A program made the position numbers and the translations under genes. From CAYNKA01 sp964397655 (GTDB lineage Bacteria > Spirochaetota > Spirochaetia > DTKZ01): a DNA stretch of 64,000 nucleotides. The stretch lies in contig CAYNKA010000009.1 in the NCBI GenBank assembly GCA_964397655.1, positions 109,821 to 173,820 on the forward strand, given 5' to 3'. The notes under the pieces were generated by a model. That model had not been told where the DNA came from. It made no database searches and saw only the letters and a list, made by a program, of their open reading frames with translations. Shown here in pieces: positions 48,977 through 57,312 of this stretch; positions within the stretch are counted from its first letter, which is position 1; each line of letters begins with the position of its first letter.

Positions 48977-50173
48977 TCAGGCCAGGAGGTTCGGAGTTCC
49001 TCGTTCGACCAGCAGTTCCAGGACGGCGGCGGGATTCTTCATCCGCGAGAGCAGGACGACCGCCTCGATGACGAAGGGCTTGAAGCTCGCCTGGTGGTAG
49101 GTGTGGTCCTTGTACTCGTCGAAGACCTTGGCGGTGACTTCACCTTCCTTGCAGCTCACGCCGGTGATGTCCGCGGGCAGGCAGTGCATGTACAGCCCCT
49201 TGCCGCCCTTCGTGAGCGCCATCTTCGCATCGTTGCACTCCCACGACTTCCACTTGGCGTTGTTCGCGAGGCATTCCTTCTCGAGGTCCTTGAGCCCGGC
49301 AGAATCGCCTTTCTTGAGCAGCTCGGTCCTCCGGACCATGACGTTGAACGGGGCCCAGGACTTGGGGTAGACGACGTCCGCGTCCTTGAAGGCCTCATCC
49401 ATGCTCTTGGTCACGGTGAACGATCCGCCGCTTTCCTTTGCCTGCTTCGCGGAGAGTTGGGTCACTTCCGGGATGAGGTCGTAACCTTCCGGGTAGGCGA
49501 GGCTCACGTCCATGCCGAAGCGGGTCATGAGCCCGATGACGCCCTGGGGGACCGAGAGTGGCTTGCCGTAGCTCGGGGAATAGGCCCAGGTCATGGCGAT
49601 CTTCTTGCCCTTGAGCTTGTCGAACCCGCCGAAGTAGTCGACGAGTTTCGCGAGGTCGGCCATGCTCTGCGTCGGATGGTCGATGTCCGACTGGAGGTTG
49701 ACGATGGTCGGGCGCTGATGGAGGACGCCGGACTTGTGGGCCTCCTCCATTGCCTTGCCGAAGGCCCTCTGATACCGGTCTCCCTCGCCGAGGAAGATGT
49801 CGTCGCGGATCCCGACGGCCTGGGTGAGGAAGGAGATCATGACCGCGGTCTCCCTTTCGGTCTCGCCGTGCGCGATCTGGGAGGTCTGCTCGTTGAGCTC
49901 CTGGAGCGAAAGTCCGAGGGCGTTGACCGCAGATGCGAAGCTGAAACGGGTCCTGGTGGAGTTGTCGCGGAAGATGGATACGGCCAGGCCGCTGTCGAAC
50001 ACGCGGGTCGATCTGCCCTGCTTGTGAAGTTCCTTGAGGAGTTCGGCCGCGATCAGGATCCCCTTGAGCTCGTCCGGGCTGTTCTCCCAGGTGAGGAGAA
50101 AATCCTTGCCGTAGGTGTCGAGTTTCAATTTTTTCAATTCCGCTATGCGGGCCTTGAAGTCGTAACCGCTCAT
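48977..50173 (-). CDS. ygeW: YgeW-type knotted carbamoyltransferase
   Basis: A 398-residue aspartate/ornithine carbamoyltransferase paralogue of the YgeW group. The carbamoyl-phosphate loop FRDNSTRTRFSF, the HPTQSMADL segment, the inserted QTSQIAHGETERETAVMISF loop and the late MHCLPADI motif are visible. YgeW belongs to the E. coli anaerobic purine-degradation cluster; it is thought to act on a carbamoyl-bearing intermediate of ring breakdown, possibly yielding carbamoyl phosphate and so ATP. AAGGAGCG precedes the ATG. It is divergent from the hydantoinase gene, so the cluster has two arms from one control region. Confidence 0.9.
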   Translation of the reverse strand: MSGYDFKARIAELKKLKLDTYGKDFLLTWENSPDELKGILIAAELLKELHKQGRSTRVFDSGLAVSIFRDNSTRTRFSFASAVNALGLSLQELNEQTSQIAHGETERETAVMISFLTQAVGIRDDIFLGEGDRYQRAFGKAMEEAHKSGVLHQRPTIVNLQSDIDHPTQSMADLAKLVDYFGGFDKLKGKKIAMTWAYSPSYGKPLSVPQGVIGLMTRFGMDVSLAYPEGYDLIPEVTQLSAKQAKESGGSFTVTKSMDEAFKDADVVYPKSWAPFNVMVRRTELLKKGDSAGLKDLEKECLANNAKWKSWECNDAKMALTKGGKGLYMHCLPADITGVSCKEGEVTAKVFDEYKDHTYHQASFKPFVIEAVVLLSRMKNPAAVLELLVERGTPNLLA

Positions 50174-50227
50174 TTAACGCTCCTTGTCGAGTGTATTTAC
50201 AGATACTAAAGGGGCATTTTTCGCGAT

Positions 50228-50256
50228 TTGTAAAGGGTTGGCTTTCGTAGTATGGT
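50228..50256 (+). promoter_or_regulatory. Promoter of the plus-strand purine operon
   Basis: TTGTAA (50228-50233), 17 bases, TATGGT (50251-50256), then an 18-24-base leader with CGGAGG. It lies in the 107-base gap divergent from ygeW. Confidence 0.5.
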
Positions 50257-50280
50257 GTAACGGAACACGGAGGAACCGAC

Positions 50281-51645
50281 ATGAGCCTGATCATCGTGAG
50301 GAACGGAATGCTCGCCCTGCCGGGACGGGACGAGCCGGTTCGCGGCGACGTCCTGATCCGGGACGGAGTCGTTGCGGAGGTCGGGGAGAAGCTCAAGTCG
50401 CCCGCAGGAGCCGAAATCGTCGACGCCGACGGCTTCTGGGTCTTCCCCGGGGGAATCGACCCGCACGTGCATTTCGACGACCCGGGGTACACGCACCGGG
50501 AGGATTTCGCGCACGGCACCGCGGCCGCCGCCTCGGGCGGGATCACCGCCGTGATCGACATGCCCTGCACCTCGGTGCCGCCCGTTACGAACCTCGCGAA
50601 CCTCAGGGAAAAACTCGCGGCGGTCGGCCCCAAGGCCCACGTGGACTTCGCTTTTTTCGGCGGCGTCTCGGGCCAGGTCATGGAAGGCGACGCCGAGGAG
50701 TCGGTCAAGGAACTCGCCCCCTTCGTGCGGGGCATCAAGGCCTACGCGACGAGCGGGATGGAGAGCTTCCGCCGCCTCGGCCCCTACGAGCTCGAGAGGC
50801 TCCTCGCGACAACGAAGGCCGAGGGACTTCCCGTCCTCCTCCACGCCGAGGACCACGATTACGTCGCCTCCGCGACGGCGGCTGCCAAGGCCCGCGGAGG
50901 GAGCCCCTTCGAATACTACCGCTCGAGGCCCGAGCTCGCGGAGCTTCTTTCCATCCAGACCGCCTCCCTCGTCGCGGCCAGGCTCAAGGCCGATCTCCAC
51001 GTCGTCCACCTCGGCGTGGCGAAGGGCGCCCTCATCCTGAGGCAGGCGGGCCTCACCGCGGAGACCTGCCCCCAGTACCTGGAGTTCGACTTGGATGACT
51101 TCATGGAAATCGGGAGCCCGCTCAAGATCGCTCCTCCGGTGAAGCGAAATCAAAAGGACCGTCTCTGGCGCCTCCTCGCGGACGGGGCCATCGACTTCGT
51201 TTCCTCCGACCACGCACCCGCCCCCCGCGAGGAAAAGTACACGGGCTCCGTGTGGACGGACTACGGCGGCATTCCGGGCACGGGGACCCTCTGGCCCTAC
51301 CTGTATTCGGAGGGATTCAGGAAGGGCCGCCTCACGCTCTCGCGCTTCCTCGCGGTCGTCTCCGAGAACGCCGCCAAGCGCTACGGTCTTTGGGGGAGGA
51401 AGGGCTCGATCGAGAAGGGCAAGGACGCGGACCTCCTCGTCGTGGACCCCGCCTCTTCATGGACCGTGGAGGGGGCGAAGTTCCTCTCCAAGGGAAAGAT
51501 AACCCCCTTCGAGGGTAGGACTTTCACGGGGCTCGTGCGCAAGACCCTGGTCCGCGGCCGGACCGTGTGGGATTCGGAGGAAGGCCTCGTGGGCGAGGCG
51601 GGCTGGGGCAGGTTTCTTCCGAGAACGGAGCCGGCCCGGAGCTGA
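50281..51645 (+). CDS. Dihydropyrimidinase/hydantoinase/allantoinase-family amidohydrolase
   Basis: A 454-residue cyclic amidohydrolase that opens five- or six-membered imide rings at a binuclear metal site. Ligands visible: GGIDPHVHFDD (HxH), the Lys in RGIKAYATSG, HAEDHD, VVHLGVA and SSDHAP (Asp). It is the counterpart of E. coli HyuA (YgeZ). The DDPGYTHREDF segment resembles allantoinase/dihydroorotase more than D-hydantoinase, so the true ring substrate is uncertain. Start chosen at ATG with CGGAGGAACC upstream. First gene of the plus-strand arm. Confidence 0.9.
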   Translation: MSLIIVRNGMLALPGRDEPVRGDVLIRDGVVAEVGEKLKSPAGAEIVDADGFWVFPGGIDPHVHFDDPGYTHREDFAHGTAAAASGGITAVIDMPCTSVPPVTNLANLREKLAAVGPKAHVDFAFFGGVSGQVMEGDAEESVKELAPFVRGIKAYATSGMESFRRLGPYELERLLATTKAEGLPVLLHAEDHDYVASATAAAKARGGSPFEYYRSRPELAELLSIQTASLVAARLKADLHVVHLGVAKGALILRQAGLTAETCPQYLEFDLDDFMEIGSPLKIAPPVKRNQKDRLWRLLADGAIDFVSSDHAPAPREEKYTGSVWTDYGGIPGTGTLWPYLYSEGFRKGRLTLSRFLAVVSENAAKRYGLWGRKGSIEKGKDADLLVVDPASSWTVEGAKFLSKGKITPFEGRTFTGLVRKTLVRGRTVWDSEEGLVGEAGWGRFLPRTEPARS

Positions 51646-51691
51646 CGCCGCCCCGCGCCGCACCTTCCGGGCGCGCCCGCCCGGTAATTTG

Positions 51692-51720
51692 TTGCCCATT
51701 TCGAAAAAACCGTACATACT
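51692..51720 (+). promoter_or_regulatory. Candidate promoter of the adenosyltransferase gene
   Basis: TTGCCC (51692-51697), 17 bases, CATACT (51715-51720), nine bases to the ATG. It falls in the only sizeable gap (84 bases) inside the purine arm, which is locally AT-richer. Confidence 0.4.
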
Positions 51721-51729
51721 GAGTCCGTC

Positions 51730-52296
51730 ATGGCGAAGGAAATCGAATTCGACCAGGTCACGACCAAGGGAGGCGACGGCGGCGAGTCCTCGCTCTTCAA
51801 CGGCGAGCGGCGAAGGAAGGACGACCTCGTCTTCGAGGTGCTCGGGGACCTGGACGAACTCGGGAGTTTCCTCGGCCTCGCCAAGGTCGAGACGGGGGAC
51901 GCGGAAACGAGGTCCCTCATCGAAGGCCCCCAGCTCATGCTCCAGCGCGTCTGCTCCCTCGTCGCCACCCCGGCTCACGATCCTCTGTTCGAAGGCCTCG
52001 CGAGGGTCGGCGAGCGGGAGGTCCGGGACTTGGAGGCCGAGGAAAAGCGCATCTTGGAAGGCACGAGGATCGAGCCCGTCTTCGTCCTTCCCGGAGGAAA
52101 CCGGCTCTCGGCCCTCTTGGACGTGGCGCGTACCGTGGCCCGCAGGGCGGAGAGGAGGCTGGTCGCACTCATCCGCGAGCGCGGCCTCGTCGAACTCGTC
52201 GATTGTCAGAAATATCTCAACCGGCTCTCCGATTTCCTCTTCGTGCTCGCCCGCCGCGAGGACGTGCGGGAAGACGGTGACGGAGAGAGGCTCTAG
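51730..52296 (+). CDS. PduO-type cob(I)alamin adenosyltransferase
   Basis: A 188-residue helical-bundle ATR that makes adenosylcobalamin from cob(I)alamin and ATP. Diagnostic N-terminal TTKGGDGGESSLFNGERR (ATP loop), VLGDLDELGSFLGLAK, and C-terminal DCQKYLNRLSDFLFVLAR. It is unexpected in a purine cluster, since the E. coli counterpart has none; it may supply cofactor to a B12-dependent mutase elsewhere. No Shine-Dalgarno, so it is possibly leaderless. Two bases separate it from ssnA, so ssnA onward could be read from its promoter. Confidence 0.9.
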   Translation: MAKEIEFDQVTTKGGDGGESSLFNGERRRKDDLVFEVLGDLDELGSFLGLAKVETGDAETRSLIEGPQLMLQRVCSLVATPAHDPLFEGLARVGEREVRDLEAEEKRILEGTRIEPVFVLPGGNRLSALLDVARTVARRAERRLVALIRERGLVELVDCQKYLNRLSDFLFVLARREDVREDGDGERL

Positions 52297-52298
52297 AC

Positions 52299-53732
52299 GT
52301 GGGCGTTCGGGAACATGAGGCGGCAGGGCAGGCGGTCCTCTGCCTCGGCGGGGGACCGCTTTCGGACGGGACCGTCTTCCGTGAAAACGGAGCCCTTCTC
52401 GTGGAAGGCGGACGCATCCTGAAGGTCGGCCGCTTCGACGAGCTCGCGGGCGAGGCGGCCGAGACGATCGACGTCCGCGGCAGGCTCATCCTTCCGGGTT
52501 TCCTCAACCCCCACCACCACCTCTATTCCTCCTTCGCTCCCGGCATCAGGCCCAAGGGCGAACCGAGGAATTTCCGCGAAATCCTGGAAATGCTCTGGTG
52601 GCCCCTCGACGAGGCTCTCGACGAAGATGCGATCCGCTGGTCCGCAATGGCGGGCCTCCTCGAGTCCGTGAGGTCGGGCGTCACCGCGATCTTCGACCAT
52701 CACGCCTCGATGTCGAGCCCGAGGGGGAGCCTCGCCGTGCTGAAGGATGCCTTCCTCGAAGTCGGCGTCCGCGGCCTCCTCTGCTACGAGATCAGCGACC
52801 GCCGCGGAAAGAAGGAGGCCCGACTTCACCTCGAGGAGAACCTCTCCCTGCACGAGGATCTCGAGCGGCGGCAGGCGGCTTCGGCTGCGGCTCACGGGGC
52901 TACGGCGGCGGACGTAATTCCGGGTGCGGGCCCCTCGGCAGGCGGCGAGGCGGCAGCCGGAGTGACGGAGGTCGGCGAACCTCCTTTCCTCAAGGCGGCC
53001 CTCGGCCTGCACGCGAATTTCACCCTGAGCGCCGAGACCCTGAAGGCCGCGGGAGCGGCTCGGCCCGCGGGCATGCCGGTCCACGTCCATTGCGGGGAAG
53101 CTGCGGACGACCTCGAGTTCTGCAGGGCCGAGGGCTTCGCGGGCCCGGCCGACCGCCTCGACGCCTTCGGCCTCGTGGACGCGGACTCGCTCCTCGTCCA
53201 CTGCGTGCATCTTTCCGCTCGGGACTTCGAGGTCGTGCGCTCGCGGGGGGCCGTCGCCGTCGTGAATCCGGAATCGAACGCGAACAATCGCGTCGGTCTT
53301 CCCGACTTCGCGTCGCTGCCGCGCCTCCTCGTGGGCACGGACGGCATGACGGGCGACGTCGTCTCCTCCTGGAGGTCCGCCTTCCTCCTCGGGGCCGAGC
53401 GGGGGCTCTCGATCGAGGCCCTGGACGGGGCGGCCTTCGCCGAGGCGCGTCGTGTCAGGGAAAGGTTCTTCCCCGGCACCGGCGCCTTCGAGCCCGGTAT
53501 GGCGGCCGACGCCGCGGTCCTGGACTATGCGCCCCTGTCGCCCGTCTCCCGCGGCAATCTCCTCGGCCACCTCCTCTTCGGCGCGAAGAAGGGAAACGCC
53601 TGGCTCACCATGGCGGGCGGGGAAGTGCTCTACCGGGAAGGGCGCTTCCTCAAAGTCGACGAGGACGAGATTCTCCGCGAAGCGCGAAGGGCCGCGAAGA
53701 GGCTCCACGCGAGGTATTATGGCCGATCTTAG
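52299..53732 (+). CDS. ssnA: SsnA-type aminohydrolase (chlorohydrolase family)
   Basis: A 477-residue amidohydrolase-superfamily deaminase/hydrolase. Metal-site elements: GFLNPHHHLYSSF (HxH, near residue 70), HVHCGEA (near 265), HCVHLS and GTDGMTGD (Asp). The layout matches E. coli SsnA of the purine cluster; guanine-type deamination is one possibility. Between the RRQAAS and FLKAALGLH segments (about 190-235) lies an Ala/Gly-rich low-complexity insertion that breaks the barrel sequence and is absent from relatives I know. It starts at GTG and overlaps the next gene by 14 bases. Confidence 0.86.
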   Translation: MGVREHEAAGQAVLCLGGGPLSDGTVFRENGALLVEGGRILKVGRFDELAGEAAETIDVRGRLILPGFLNPHHHLYSSFAPGIRPKGEPRNFREILEMLWWPLDEALDEDAIRWSAMAGLLESVRSGVTAIFDHHASMSSPRGSLAVLKDAFLEVGVRGLLCYEISDRRGKKEARLHLEENLSLHEDLERRQAASAAAHGATAADVIPGAGPSAGGEAAAGVTEVGEPPFLKAALGLHANFTLSAETLKAAGAARPAGMPVHVHCGEAADDLEFCRAEGFAGPADRLDAFGLVDADSLLVHCVHLSARDFEVVRSRGAVAVVNPESNANNRVGLPDFASLPRLLVGTDGMTGDVVSSWRSAFLLGAERGLSIEALDGAAFAEARRVRERFFPGTGAFEPGMAADAAVLDYAPLSPVSRGNLLGHLLFGAKKGNAWLTMAGGEVLYREGRFLKVDEDEILREARRAAKRLHARYYGRS

Positions 53733-54831
53733 GACGACCCTCAACGGAATCGAATTCCCGAACCCGGTGCTCACCGCCGCTGGTCCGAACGTGATCGACG
53801 CGCGACTCATGACCGCGGCCGCGGAGGGCGGGGCGGGAGGCGTCGTCTCGAAGACCTTCTCGGTCCGCCCGGCCAGGGACCTGCGTCCGACGATCCGCGG
53901 CCTCGGCTCGGGCGGCCTCGTGAACGCGGAGACCTGGTCCGAGATGACCCCGGAGGACTTCCTCGCGGAGCTCGCCGCTGCGAAGAAATCCTTGGACGCG
54001 CGGGGGCTTCCCCTCGTCGTCTCGGTCGGGTACAAGCCCGAGGAGGTCGCCTCCCTCGTCGCGCTCGCGGACCGGGAGATCGGCCCGGCGGGCTTCGAGT
54101 TCTCCACCCATTACACGGGAGGCTCGCTCGATCCCCTCGTCGAGGTCGCGAAGGCGGCGAGGCGGGCGACGGAGAGGCCGGTCTGGATGAAGCTCTCGCC
54201 CGGCTTTCCGGAGATCGAGGAGCTCGTCAAGCGTTCGGAGCCCTGGGTCGACGCCTTCGTGGCGGTGAACTCCTACGGCCCGGTTCTCGACATCGATATC
54301 GAAACCGGTCGGCCGAGGCTCGGCTCCACCTCGGGATACGGCTGGATGTCCGGCCCGCCCCTCCTGCCGATCGCACTCCGCATCGTCCACCTCGTATCGT
54401 CGGTTCAGAAAAAGCCGGTCGTGGGAGTCGGCGGGATCGAGCGGGGCGAGGACGCGGTGAAGTTCCTCATGGCGGGGGCGAGCCTCGTCCAGGTGTGCTC
54501 GGCCGCCATAAAAAAGGGCAGCGGAGTCTACGGAGCGGTCGCCCGCGAGCTCGGGACCTGGCTCGACCGGCACCCCGAGGCGGGAGGGCCGGACGGAATT
54601 CGCGGTCTGTACGCGAGGAGGCTCGCGGAGAGGCGGGCCCCGCAACCTGACGCGGTCATGACGGTGAGGGAGGGAGTCTGCACCCTCTGCGGGGCCTGCA
54701 TCGGCCGCTGCGTCCAGGGCGCTCTCGCGAAGGGCAATGCAGCAGCGGTCGTGGACGCCGGCCTCTGTATAGGCTGCGGCTACTGCATGGATTTCTGCCG
54801 CTCGGACGCGATGGAACTCGCCGGGCGATGA
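53719..54831 (+). CDS. PreA-like dihydropyrimidine/dihydroorotate dehydrogenase-family protein with two 4Fe-4S clusters
   Basis: A 370-residue flavoprotein: an FMN-binding TIM barrel (PNPVLTAAGPN, VNAETWSEM, VNSYGPVLDI, VVGVGGIERGEDAVKFLMAGA) followed by a C-terminal 2x4Fe-4S ferredoxin domain (CTLCGACIGRCVQG and CIGCGYCMDFC). This is the architecture of PreA/the C-terminal half of dihydropyrimidine dehydrogenase. No partner (PreT/diaphorase) is adjacent. In E. coli the large Fe-S protein YgfK occupies this place in the cluster; here the PreA-like protein may do the same redox step. GAGGTATT precedes the ATG. Confidence 0.85.
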   Translation: MADLRTTLNGIEFPNPVLTAAGPNVIDARLMTAAAEGGAGGVVSKTFSVRPARDLRPTIRGLGSGGLVNAETWSEMTPEDFLAELAAAKKSLDARGLPLVVSVGYKPEEVASLVALADREIGPAGFEFSTHYTGGSLDPLVEVAKAARRATERPVWMKLSPGFPEIEELVKRSEPWVDAFVAVNSYGPVLDIDIETGRPRLGSTSGYGWMSGPPLLPIALRIVHLVSSVQKKPVVGVGGIERGEDAVKFLMAGASLVQVCSAAIKKGSGVYGAVARELGTWLDRHPEAGGPDGIRGLYARRLAERRAPQPDAVMTVREGVCTLCGACIGRCVQGALAKGNAAAVVDAGLCIGCGYCMDFCRSDAMELAGR

Positions 54832-54862
54832 GGCTATAATTTTTTCGAAGGGAGAGAACTAC

Positions 54863-56065
54863 ATGGATGCGAAGAAAATCGGCAAGCTCGCGGCGGACTA
54901 TGCGGCGTACACTGCGGAAAACCTTTCCGCGATCGTGAAGATCCCCTCGTTGTCGGGCGATGAGAAGAACGTGATCCTCAAGCTCGAGGAGATCTGCAGG
55001 GGAATGGGGTTGGACGAGGTGAGGATCGACGGGATCGGCAATCTCATCGCCCGGGTCGGGAAGGGAAGGAAGGTCCTCGCGATCGACGCTCACATCGACA
55101 CGGTCGGCGTGGGAGATCCCTCCCAGTGGAAGCTCGATCCCTTCTCGGGTCTCGTAAAGGACGGCCTCGTGCACGGCCGCGGGGCCTCGGACCAGAAGGG
55201 CGGGGCGGCCTCCATGCTCACCGCGGCGAGGATCCTCAAGGAACTCGGCTACGACGGTGACTACTCAGTCTACTTCGTCTTTTCGGTCATAGAAGAGGAC
55301 TGCGACGGCATGTGCTGGAAGTACCTCATCGAGGAGGAGAAATTCGTACCGGACTTCTTCGTGAGCACCGAGCCCACGAGCTGCAGGCTCTACCGCGGCC
55401 ACCGGGGGAGGATGGAGATGGAGGTCTTCTTCAAGGGCGTCTCCTGTCACGGCTCGGCCCCCGAGCGCGGCGTGAACGCGGGCTACAAGGCGGCGCGCGG
55501 GGCCCTGGCCCTCGAGAGGCTCAACGAGGAACTCAAGCCCGACGACGACAGGTTCCTCGGCAAGGGCACCATCGTGGTCTCGCAGATGAAGGCCCACGGC
55601 CCCTCGCAGTGCGCGGTCCCGGACCAGGCGAGCCTCTACGTCGACCGGCGCCTCACCTGGGGCGAGACCAAGGAGATCGCGGTCGAGCAGGTGAAGAAGG
55701 CGATCGGTAAAGACCTCGACCGCGTCGAGATTCCCTACTACGAGAAGCCGGGTTGGAAGGGCCTCAAGTACGGCCAGGAGCTCTACTTCCCGACCTGGAA
55801 GATGCCGGAAAGCCATCCCCTCGTCCAGGGCGGCATCCGGGCCTACGAGGCGCTCTACGGCAAGAAGCCGGTCGTGGACAAGTGGACCTTCTCGACCAAC
55901 GGCGTAGCGGTCTGCGGGAGGCACAAGATCCCCACGATCGGCTTCGGCCCCGGCGACGAGAACCAGGCCCACGCCCCGAACGAAACGACCCGGGTGAAGG
56001 ACCTCGAGATCGCTGCGGCCTACTACGCCATGCTGCCCTACGCCCTGGAGGAAGATCGTGGCTGA
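54863..56065 (+). CDS. ygeY: YgeY-family M20 metallohydrolase
   Basis: A 400-residue M20 (peptidase/deacylase) enzyme of the YgeY, selenium-metabolism-linked group. Zinc-site elements: AIDAHIDTVGVGD (His-Asp), GRGASDQKGG (bridging Asp), VIEEDCDG (general base Glu and ligand), STEPT (Glu), and a C-terminal His in AHAPNETT. In the E. coli purine cluster YgeY cleaves an amide of an opened intermediate. AGGGAGAGAAC precedes the ATG, and a TATAAT at 54835-54840 could give an internal promoter. It overlaps the next gene by eight bases. Confidence 0.9.
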   Translation: MDAKKIGKLAADYAAYTAENLSAIVKIPSLSGDEKNVILKLEEICRGMGLDEVRIDGIGNLIARVGKGRKVLAIDAHIDTVGVGDPSQWKLDPFSGLVKDGLVHGRGASDQKGGAASMLTAARILKELGYDGDYSVYFVFSVIEEDCDGMCWKYLIEEEKFVPDFFVSTEPTSCRLYRGHRGRMEMEVFFKGVSCHGSAPERGVNAGYKAARGALALERLNEELKPDDDRFLGKGTIVVSQMKAHGPSQCAVPDQASLYVDRRLTWGETKEIAVEQVKKAIGKDLDRVEIPYYEKPGWKGLKYGQELYFPTWKMPESHPLVQGGIRAYEALYGKKPVVDKWTFSTNGVAVCGRHKIPTIGFGPGDENQAHAPNETTRVKDLEIAAAYYAMLPYALEEDRG

Positions 56066-57302
56066 CCTTTCAGGCGATGAGGCGGGCGGCAGGGCCGGTT
56101 ACGGCGGCGCGCCGGCGGGACTCGGCGGCCTCGTGTGCCGCGAATGCGGCAAAATCCTTCCCCTCGAGCCGGGCATCCTGGTCTGTCCGGTCTGCGCCGG
56201 GCAGCAAAAGCCGGGCTTCCCCCTGCGAGGCGTGCTCGAGGTCCTCTGGGACTACGACGAGCTCAAGTCCTCGGGCCGGTTCGCCGGCTCCGGCTTCGAC
56301 GTCCTCGACCTCCTTCCCGTGGCGAGAGAGTTCTTCCCTCCCATTCCCGTCGGCGGAACGCCGCTCTGGCGGCCGGAGAACCTCCGGCGCCTCACCGGCT
56401 CGGGCGGGCTCTTCGTGAAGGACGACGGGCTCAACCCGACCGGCTCCTTCAAGGACCGGGCCTCCTTTCTCGTCGCGGCCTTCGCGCGCTCGAAGAGATT
56501 GAGGAAGATCGTCGTGGCCTCCACCGGAAACGCGGCCTCCTCGATGGCCGGGGTGGGGGCCGCGGCGGGGCTCGAGGTGAAGATCTTCATGCCCGCGGCC
56601 GCCCCGAAGGCCAAGATCGTCCAGTCCCTCCTGTACGGGGCGGACGTGACCCGGGTCGAAGGGAACTACGATCTCGCCTACGACACTTCGGTCGCCTTCT
56701 GCCGCGGACACCCCGAGGTGCTCTCGCGGAACACGGCCCAGCAGCCCCTCACCATCGAGGGGAAGAAGACGGTATCCCTCGAGATCTACAAGCAGCTCGG
56801 CGGGGCGCCCGACCGCGTGTACCTCGCCGCCGGCGACGGGGTCATCCTCGCGGGGGTGTACCGCGGCTTCGAGGACCTCGCCGGACTCGGTCTCATCCCC
56901 GAGGTGCCGAAAATCGTGGCGGTACAGGCGGAAGGCAGCGACGCCATCGCCCGGGCCTTCAGTGACGGGGACTTCGCGGGGCCGATCGCCTCGAAAACCG
57001 TCGCCGACTCGATCGCGGTCGACGTGCCGAGAAACGGGAGCCACGCGCTCGGCAAGCTCCGTGCCCACGGCGGCTCCTGCGTGAGGGTCTCGGACGAGGA
57101 GATCCTGGACGCCCAGCGACTCCTCGCGAGGACGACGGGGCTCTTCACGGAACCGGCCGGGGCCGCGGCCTTCGCGGGCTTCCTCAAGGACCGGCCGAAC
57201 GCGGGAAAGACGGAGAAGATCGTGGTCCTCACGACCGGCAACGGGTTGAAGGACATCGAGGCGGCGTTCAAAGCCCTCGACCGGCCGCGGGCTTCCCTCT
57301 AG
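56058..57302 (+). CDS. Threonine-synthase-like PLP enzyme (possible ammonia-lyase of the purine pathway)
   Basis: A 414-residue fold-type II PLP enzyme. An N-terminal zinc-ribbon-like segment (CRECGK, CPVCAG) precedes the catalytic core with DGLNPTGSFKDRASF (PLP Lys), ASTGNAASSMAG (phosphate/substrate loop), and VVLTTGNGLKDIE at the end. By sequence it is nearest threonine synthase. In the E. coli cluster the fold-type II enzyme is YgeX, diaminopropionate ammonia-lyase, and no ygeX is present here. It may replace YgeX by acting on an amino-acid product of ring opening. It starts at GTG with GGAGGAAG upstream. Confidence 0.82.
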   Translation: MADLSGDEAGGRAGYGGAPAGLGGLVCRECGKILPLEPGILVCPVCAGQQKPGFPLRGVLEVLWDYDELKSSGRFAGSGFDVLDLLPVAREFFPPIPVGGTPLWRPENLRRLTGSGGLFVKDDGLNPTGSFKDRASFLVAAFARSKRLRKIVVASTGNAASSMAGVGAAAGLEVKIFMPAAAPKAKIVQSLLYGADVTRVEGNYDLAYDTSVAFCRGHPEVLSRNTAQQPLTIEGKKTVSLEIYKQLGGAPDRVYLAAGDGVILAGVYRGFEDLAGLGLIPEVPKIVAVQAEGSDAIARAFSDGDFAGPIASKTVADSIAVDVPRNGSHALGKLRAHGGSCVRVSDEEILDAQRLLARTTGLFTEPAGAAAFAGFLKDRPNAGKTEKIVVLTTGNGLKDIEAAFKALDRPRASL

Positions 57303-57312
57303 GACGTTCGGG

